A stretch of 64,000 nucleotides of DNA. It comes from Competibacter_A sp003527885 (GTDB lineage: Bacteria; Pseudomonadota; Gammaproteobacteria; Competibacterales; Competibacteraceae). The stretch spans positions 3,119-67,118 of the forward strand of contig DAORPQ010000005.1 in NCBI GenBank assembly GCA_035442025.1, read 5' to 3'. The position numbers and the translations under genes were made by a program. The notes beneath the pieces are model-generated. The model was not told the DNA's origin, did not search any database, and saw nothing but the letters and a program-made list of their open reading frames with translations. Below, one piece after another: positions 59,121-64,000 of the stretch (positions are counted from its first letter, which is position 1; each line of letters starts with the position of its first letter).

Positions 59121-60536
59121 ATGTCCTCCTCCATTCCAGCCGTCAGCGGTACCGAAATCATCGTCGCGGCGGCCCGTTCCCCTTTGCGGGTCCAGTTCGA
59201 GGTGATCGAGATCCGGGTGATCTCCGGCCCGGATACCGGGCAGGAAGCCAGCCTCGGCCTGCCGTCCGTGCGGATCGGCACCGCCACGGACAACGACTTG
59301 GTGTTGACCGATCGGGCGGTTTCGCGCCGTCACGCCGAAATTCGCATGACGGCGGACGGCTTGTTGCTGCGCGATCTTGGCTCCACCAACGGCACTTTCA
59401 TCAACGACGTGCGCATCACCGAGGCCTACATCCCCGAAAGCGCCGAATGTCGCCTCGGTTACTCGCGGGTGCTGATCCGCCAGCATACCGAAGAACGCAA
59501 GGTGGCGGTGCCGCGTCAGGATCACTTGGGCGAATTGGTCGGCGCCAGCGAGCGGATGCGGGAGCTGTACGGCCTGATTCGGGCGGTGGCCCCCACGCCG
59601 ACCACCGTCCACCTGCACGGCGAATCCGGGGCCGGCAAGGAGTCGGTGGCCCGTACTTTGCACGCCCTCTCCGGTCGCTCGGGTCCGCTGGTGGTGTTCG
59701 ACGCCTCGGTCACCGACCCGGAAATGGTGCGCAACGACCTGTTCGGTCACATCAAGGGCGCGTTCACCGGCGCCACCGGCTCGCGCGAGGGCGCCTTCCG
59801 CCAAGCGCACGCCGGCACGCTGTTCATCGATGAGATCGGCGAGTTGCCGCTGGACTTGCAGCCGCGGCTGCTGCGCGTCCTGGAAACCCGCGAAGTGACC
59901 CCGATCGGTTCCGACAAGCCGCTGCGGGTCGATGTGCGGGTCATCACCGCAACGCACCGGGATCTGGAAGCCATGGTCAAAACCGGCGCGTTCAGGACCG
60001 ACTTGTTCTACCGGCTCTCCGTCGTGCCCGTCGAGGTGCCGGCGCTCCGGGAGATTCCCGAGGATATCCCGTTGATCGCCCGTCATTTGTGCGAACGGCT
60101 CAACTTGAGCTGCCGGATATCCGACGCCGCCATGAGCGCCTTGCAGGCCTACTCGTGGCCCGGCAACGTGCGGGAGTTGCGCAACGTGCTGGAGCGGGCG
60201 GTGGTATTGTGCGGCGACCGGGACATTCAACCTGAAGACTTGCGGCTATCCAAAGAAACCCGGTCGTCCAACACCGCCGGCGCGGGACAAAACTCCCCGC
60301 CGACCGTGCCCACCGCCGCCCCCTCCAGCGCGCCGGCCGACCCCTCGTCCCCCGCTCCGAAAACCAGCACCACCGCAGCCGCCCGCGCCCATCTCAAGGA
60401 CGTGGAGCGCCAGATGATCCGGGAATCGATGACGCTCAACAACAACAATAAGGCCGCCGTCGCCCGCGAGCTTGGCATTCCCTTGTCGACCTTGAAGCGC
60501 CGTCTCAAGGAATACCATATCGGTGAGGAAGACTGA
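59121..60536 (+). CDS. FHA-domain sigma54 activator
   Basis: A 471-residue enhancer-binding protein. The N-terminal FHA domain (about residues 25-105) keeps its phosphothreonine-binding residues in VRIGTATDNDLVLTD, VSRRHAEI and LRDLGSTNGTFIND. The AAA+ domain (about 145-370) has Walker A GESGAGKE, the sigma54-contact loop GAFTGA, Walker B TLFIDEIGE, FRTDLFYRLSV with the arginine finger, and SWPGNVRELRN. A Pro/Ser/Thr-rich linker leads to a Fis-type helix-turn-helix (about 430-470: NKAAVARELGIPLSTLKRRL). It should start sigma54 promoters in response to Thr phosphorylation of a partner, which fits the Ser/Thr kinase at 10.8-13 kb. ATG 59121 replaces a TTG-start extension. Confidence 0.92.
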   Translation: MSSSIPAVSGTEIIVAAARSPLRVQFEVIEIRVISGPDTGQEASLGLPSVRIGTATDNDLVLTDRAVSRRHAEIRMTADGLLLRDLGSTNGTFINDVRITEAYIPESAECRLGYSRVLIRQHTEERKVAVPRQDHLGELVGASERMRELYGLIRAVAPTPTTVHLHGESGAGKESVARTLHALSGRSGPLVVFDASVTDPEMVRNDLFGHIKGAFTGATGSREGAFRQAHAGTLFIDEIGELPLDLQPRLLRVLETREVTPIGSDKPLRVDVRVITATHRDLEAMVKTGAFRTDLFYRLSVVPVEVPALREIPEDIPLIARHLCERLNLSCRISDAAMSALQAYSWPGNVRELRNVLERAVVLCGDRDIQPEDLRLSKETRSSNTAGAGQNSPPTVPTAAPSSAPADPSSPAPKTSTTAAARAHLKDVERQMIRESMTLNNNNKAAVARELGIPLSTLKRRLKEYHIGEED

Positions 60537-60622
60537 CCGGCCAAGTCGAAACCCGGGCCTCGCACCCTTGATGACCGACGGTTCCCGCAGCCGGCGGCCC
60601 GCTGTAACCCGCCCCATAAAGT

Positions 60623-61744
60623 TTACGTTTTAGGCCGGGGTGATGGGGGTCCAGCATTCGTCGGGCGCACCGCCGTTGTCTGCTGCTGTACGCCCAGCGC
60701 CCACGCCACATGTTCCCGCACCAGCTCCGACGGATGCCTCAAGCGCGCTTGCAAGGCGGCCAAGATCGCCGGTGAAGGGGGCGCGTTGCCCAAAGCCACG
60801 GCAATGTTACGCAGCCAGCGTTGGTGGCCGATCCGGCGGATGGCGCTGCCTTCGGTGCGGCGCAGAAACTCTCGCTCGTCCCACGCGAACAGCCCGCTCA
60901 ACCCCGGCGCGTCCAAGCCGTGCCGGGCGCGGAAATCGACTTCCACGGTCGGCCGGGCGAAGCGATTCCACGGACACGCCAACTGACAGTCGTCGCAACC
61001 GTAAATCCGGTTGCCGATGGCGCGGCGAAATTCCAGCGGGATCGAGCCCGCCAATTCGATGGTGTGATAGGAAATGCAGCGGCGGGCGTCCACCCGGTAA
61101 GGCGCGACGATGGCGCGGGTCGGACAAACCTTCAGACACGCCGTACAGCGCCCGCAATGGGCGGTCGCGGCCTCATCCGCCGGCAACGGCAGGTCGACGT
61201 AAATCTCCCCGAGAAAGAACCAAGACCCCGCGCGGCGGTCGAGCAGATTGCTGTGCTTGCCGATCCAGCCCAAACCCGCTTTCTCGGCCAGCGCTTTTTC
61301 CAGGGCCGGCGCGCTGTCGGTGAAGACCCGATAGCCGAACGGCCCGACGGTGGCGGCGATGCGCTCGGCGAGGCGTTGCAGCCGCCGGCGCAACAGTTTG
61401 TGATAATCCCGCCCCAGCGCGTAGCGCGAGAGGTAACCCAACGCGCGATCATTGAGCACGCGCCACGGTTCGGCGGCTTCCGGCGGCAGATAATCCATCC
61501 GGGCGGAAATGGCGCGCACCGTACCCGGCACCAGTTCCGCCGGCCGGCTGCGCCTGACCCCGTGCCGCGCCATGTAGGCCATGTCGCCGTGAAATCCGGC
61601 CGCCAACCACTCCGACAGCCGCGCCTCGTGCTCGCCCAGATCGATGGCGGCGATGCCGACTCGCTGGAATCCCAATTCCCGGCCCCACCGCTTGATGGCG
61701 ACGGCGAGTTCAGCGAGTTGCGGGTCGGTTACGACAAGCGTCAC
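60623..61744 (-). CDS. queG: Epoxyqueuosine reductase
   Basis: A 373-residue cobalamin and Fe-S enzyme, last step of queuosine synthesis in tRNA. Matching blocks: GRELGFQRVGIAAIDL, MAYMARHGVRRSRPAEL, SRYALGRDYHKLLRRRLQ, EKAGLGWIGKHSN and GSWFFLGEIYVDLPL. Two 4Fe-4S clusters follow in CGRCTACLKVCPT and CDDCQLACPWNR, and the C-terminus has EGSAIRRIGHQRWLRN. The length is close to E. coli QueG (379). GTG 61744 was preferred for the start; it lacks a clear ribosome-binding site, and ATG 61816, which would overlap nnrD, cannot be excluded. It is divergent from nnrD. Confidence 0.92.
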   Translation of the reverse strand: MTLVVTDPQLAELAVAIKRWGRELGFQRVGIAAIDLGEHEARLSEWLAAGFHGDMAYMARHGVRRSRPAELVPGTVRAISARMDYLPPEAAEPWRVLNDRALGYLSRYALGRDYHKLLRRRLQRLAERIAATVGPFGYRVFTDSAPALEKALAEKAGLGWIGKHSNLLDRRAGSWFFLGEIYVDLPLPADEAATAHCGRCTACLKVCPTRAIVAPYRVDARRCISYHTIELAGSIPLEFRRAIGNRIYGCDDCQLACPWNRFARPTVEVDFRARHGLDAPGLSGLFAWDEREFLRRTEGSAIRRIGHQRWLRNIAVALGNAPPSPAILAALQARLRHPSELVREHVAWALGVQQQTTAVRPTNAGPPSPRPKT

Positions 61745-61814
61745 GGCGGCGGCTGGATGTGGGAAAATGACCGGCGTATTGTGCCCCCAACCACCACCAT
61801 CGAGGAGCTTTTTC

Positions 61815-63332
61815 ATGGGTGAGTTGCCTTACGAGCTGTACCGGGCCGCTCAGGTGCGGGAGCTGGACCGTATCGCCATCGAAGTTCGCGGCATCTCCGG
61901 CTACACCCTGATGTGGCGGGCCGGCGAGGCGGCCTTCGGCCTGCTGCGCCAGCGCTGGAACGCGCGCCGGATCGTCGTGGTTTGCGGCGGCGGCAACAAC
62001 GGTGGCGATGGCTACTTGGTGGCGCGACTGGCCCACCAGCACGGATTTGATGTCCGGGTTCTGACGCTGGCCGATCCCGAAGGGTTGCACGGCGACGCCC
62101 AGACCGCTTGGTGGAACGCCCGCTCCACCGGCGTTGCCATCATGCCTTTTACCGCCGCCGCTCTGAACGGCGCCGATTTGCTGGTGGACGCCATCCTCGG
62201 CACCGGGCTGGAGCGGGAAGTCACCGGCCCGTGGAAGGAGGCGATCCTGGCCATGAACGCCCATCCCGCCGACATCCTGGCTCTCGACATCCCCTCCGGC
62301 TTGCACGCCGACACCGGCGTCATTCTCGGTGCGGCGGTTCGGGCGGCGGCAACCATGACTTTCATCGGGCTCAAGCAAGGCTTGTTCACCGCACAGGGAC
62401 CCGCTTGCTGCGGTGAGATCAGTTTCAGCGACCTGGAGGTGCCGTCCGATATTTACGCGGCCATCCATCCGGCCAGCTGGCGCTATACCGGTCGCGAGTT
62501 GCCGCACTATTTGCCCAACCGCTCGCGCAGCGCCCATAAAGGCCATTTCGGCCATGTACTGGTGGTCGGCGGCGATCTGGGAATGGCCGGCGCAGCGCGC
62601 ATGAGCGCCGAAGCCGCCGCTCGCTGCGGCGCGGGACTGGTCAGCATCGCCACCCGCAGCGCGCACGCCAGCTTGCAGGCGGCGGCTCGCCCGGAACTGA
62701 TGTTTCACGGAGTCGAAACCCCGGAGGCCTTGAGCGCTTTGCTGAATCGGGCGACCGTCGTCGCCATCGGGCCGGGGCTCGGTCGGGACGATTGGGGCCG
62801 GGGCTTGCTGCGCGCCGTGCTCGCCAGCGACAAACCGCTGGTGGCCGACGCCGACGCCTTGAACCTGTTGGCCATCGAACCTAACTTCCGCGAAAACTGG
62901 ATTCTGACGCCGCATCCCGGCGAGGCCGCCCGCTTGTTGAAGATGACTCCGGCCGAGGTCGAAGCCGACCGTTTCGCCGCCGTCGAGGATTTGGCGTTGC
63001 GCTTTGGCGGCGTGGCCGTCCTCAAGGGCGCGGGTTCCCTGATCGCCAGCAAGGCGGATGGCGTGGTGGTGCTTTGCGCGTCCGGCAATCCCGGCATGGC
63101 CAGCGGCGGTATGGGCGACGTGCTGACCGGAGCCATCGCCGCGCTGCTGGCGCAAGGCTTACCGCCGTTCGTGGCGGCTCGGGCCGGCGTCTATCTGCAC
63201 GGCCGCGCCGGCGATCTGGCGGCTCAATCCGGCGGCGAGCGCGGCTTGCTGGCGACCGATTTATTGCCCTTCCTACGGCGGTTGGTCAATCCCACCACCG
63301 CGGAAAACCTCCGCCTCCAACCGACGGACTGA
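61815..63332 (+). CDS. nnrD: Bifunctional NAD(P)H-hydrate repair enzyme
   Basis: A 505-residue two-domain repair enzyme. The N-terminal epimerase (about 1-215) has VVCGGGNNGGDGYLVARL, VDAILGTGLEREVTGPW and LALDIPSGLHADTG. The C-terminal ADP-dependent dehydratase (about 225-500) has GHFGHVLVVGGDLGMAGAARM, AIGPGLGRDDWG, ADADALNLLA, TPHPGEAARLL and NPGMASGGMGDVLTG. Both halves look complete. ATG 61815 follows GAGGAG at 8 nt. It is followed by tsaE after 21 bp, as in E. coli (yjeF-yjeE). Confidence 0.95.
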   Translation: MGELPYELYRAAQVRELDRIAIEVRGISGYTLMWRAGEAAFGLLRQRWNARRIVVVCGGGNNGGDGYLVARLAHQHGFDVRVLTLADPEGLHGDAQTAWWNARSTGVAIMPFTAAALNGADLLVDAILGTGLEREVTGPWKEAILAMNAHPADILALDIPSGLHADTGVILGAAVRAAATMTFIGLKQGLFTAQGPACCGEISFSDLEVPSDIYAAIHPASWRYTGRELPHYLPNRSRSAHKGHFGHVLVVGGDLGMAGAARMSAEAAARCGAGLVSIATRSAHASLQAAARPELMFHGVETPEALSALLNRATVVAIGPGLGRDDWGRGLLRAVLASDKPLVADADALNLLAIEPNFRENWILTPHPGEAARLLKMTPAEVEADRFAAVEDLALRFGGVAVLKGAGSLIASKADGVVVLCASGNPGMASGGMGDVLTGAIAALLAQGLPPFVAARAGVYLHGRAGDLAAQSGGERGLLATDLLPFLRRLVNPTTAENLRLQPTD

Positions 63333-63353
63333 GGTCGGAAACACGCCATCGCC

Positions 63354-63815
63354 ATGCTGGAACGCTTGCTCGATTCCGCCGCCGCCACCGAACGGCTCGG
63401 CGCACAACTGGGTCGAACGCTTCTACCCGGTTGCATCATTTATCTACGCGGCGATCTGGGCGCCGGCAAGACCACGCTGGCGCGCGGCCTGCTGCACGGA
63501 CTCGGCCACCGCGGCACGGTGAAAAGCCCGACCTTCACGCTGGTGGAGCCTTATGAATTAGCAGGCTGGCGGCTGTTTCACTGGGATTTGTACCGGCTTG
63601 GCGACCCCGAGGAACTAGAGTATCTGGGCTTGCGCGACCAGTTGGACGGCGAAGCGGTGCTGCTTATCGAATGGCCGGAACGCGGGCAAGGCGAACTGCC
63701 GGCGGCGGATATCGACGTGGCGCTCGCGTATGCTGGCGAGGGCCGAAACGGTCGGCTGGAGGCCTGCTCGGCCAGGGGAGTCGCGATAGTGACCCAGTTG
63801 CAAGCCACGGTATAG
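63354..63815 (+). CDS. tsaE: tRNA threonylcarbamoyladenosine synthesis ATPase
   Basis: A 153-residue P-loop ATPase of the TsaBDE complex that installs t6A37 on ANN-decoding tRNAs. It shows the Walker A GDLGAGKTTLARGLLHGLG, the conserved VKSPTFTLVEPYE and FHWDLYRLGDPEELEYLGL, and LIEWPERG. Length and motifs match E. coli TsaE (153). It is co-oriented with nnrD; amiB, the usual next gene in enterics, is replaced here by a hen1 fragment 4 bp downstream. Confidence 0.95.
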   Translation: MLERLLDSAAATERLGAQLGRTLLPGCIIYLRGDLGAGKTTLARGLLHGLGHRGTVKSPTFTLVEPYELAGWRLFHWDLYRLGDPEELEYLGLRDQLDGEAVLLIEWPERGQGELPAADIDVALAYAGEGRNGRLEACSARGVAIVTQLQATV

Positions 63816-63819
63816 CCCT

Positions 63820-63939
63820 ATGCTGCTCACCCTGATCACCACGCATTACCCGGCGACCGATTTGGGCTATTTACTGCACAAGCATCCCGCCAAGGCCCAG
63901 ACCTTCGCCTTGAGTTCGGCCAAGCGCGGGTTTTTTTAG
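63820..63939 (+). pseudogene. hen1: Truncated N-terminus of bacterial Hen1 RNA methyltransferase
   Basis: A 39-codon frame reads MLLTLITTHYPATDLGYLLH, then KHPAKAQTFALSS, then AKRGFF and a TAG. Bacterial Hen1 (3'-terminal RNA ribose 2'-O-methyltransferase, the partner of Pnkp in RNA repair) begins almost identically (ATDLGYLLHKHP.R.Q.F.L). The match ends at about residue 35, where intact proteins continue with a short HVFYPE-like segment; neither alternative frame past the T7 run restores it. The gene is therefore broken, probably by insertion of the AT-rich DNA that follows. No Pnkp gene is in view. Confidence 0.62.
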
Positions 63940-64000
63940 GTCACGACATCTTAGAGCCTATCCCAATATTTAACATATTGATATATTTATGAAATAATCA
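63940..64000. mobile_element. Abrupt AT-rich DNA, possible insertion-sequence end
   Basis: After the hen1 fragment the base composition changes at once: the last 45 bp are about 80 percent A/T in a window that is otherwise GC-rich. The stretch contains TTAG directly before AGCCTATCCC; TTAG fits the YTAR target of IS5-family elements. No inverted repeat partner or transposase is inside the window, so this is a suspicion only. Confidence 0.3.

Overview
This 64 kb window is GC-rich, densely coded chromosome from what looks like a gammaproteobacterium. The supporting genes are alaC-hom, an RpfE-type gene next to recJ, queG/nnrD/tsaE in the E. coli yjeS-yjeF-yjeE order, a copA-linked sensor locus and exosortase H. 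A relative of the glycogen-accumulating Competibacteraceae would fit; that is an inference from gene content, and no database search was possible. No rRNA, tRNA, CRISPR array, prophage or complete insertion sequence was seen.

Layout. 1-6.0 kb (minus): 5'-part of a citramalate synthase gene, then a two-gene unit of a SWIM zinc-finger protein and a 1092-residue DUF6493-like protein. 6.2-9.5 kb (plus): a periplasmic solute-binding protein, an Ivy-like secreted protein, and an exosortase H locus (exosortase, partner membrane protein, Sel1 lipoprotein). 9.6-19.3 kb (minus): an OmpA-like lipoprotein coupled to a Ser/Thr kinase, preceded by a six-gene run with several 4-bp overlaps: phosphopantetheinyl transferase, three genes carrying polyprenyl-phosphate sugar-transferase-like domains (only one with an intact catalytic Asp-Glu), thiopurine methyltransferase, MFS transporter. 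19.5-25.5 kb: thioesterase, galE, and a partner-switching module (receiver-PP2C phosphatase, anti-sigma-type kinase, STAS protein, membrane-anchored receiver protein, coiled-coil membrane protein).

25.7-33.7 kb: a copper ATPase operon that runs by stop/start overlaps through a 26-residue membrane peptide and a small membrane protein into a GAF histidine kinase, followed by a PAS histidine kinase and a FixJ-type regulator, then a crotonase-family isomerase on the other strand. 34-39.7 kb: a secreted beta-helix protein with four DUF4214 repeats, pta, a phospholipid methyltransferase-like gene and a small protein made of two near-identical halves. 40-43.4 kb: a PepSY / cytochrome b / PepSY / OmpR-type regulator / histidine kinase operon preceded by two tandem 11-bp repeats. 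43.5-54 kb: pyruvate kinase, a GH57 protein with a strong leader hairpin, an alpha/beta-hydrolase-like gene, then alaC, hom, an RpfE-like gene and recJ. 54-60.5 kb: a MASE1-PAS-GGDEF cyclase, N-formylglutamate amidohydrolase-like protein, a DUF4388/PATAN-like protein, a Cache-HAMP receptor without output domain, and an FHA-sigma54 activator. 60.6-64 kb: queG, nnrD, tsaE and a broken N-terminus of bacterial hen1 followed by an abrupt AT-rich stretch.

The themes that tie the window together are envelope and surface assembly (exosortase, sugar transferases, OmpA lipoprotein, beta-helix protein) and unusually heavy signalling: Ser/Thr kinase plus FHA reader, partner switching, five kinase-type sensors and c-di-GMP synthesis. 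Most start sites were set from ribosome-binding sites or stop/start overlaps and differ from the longest open frame.
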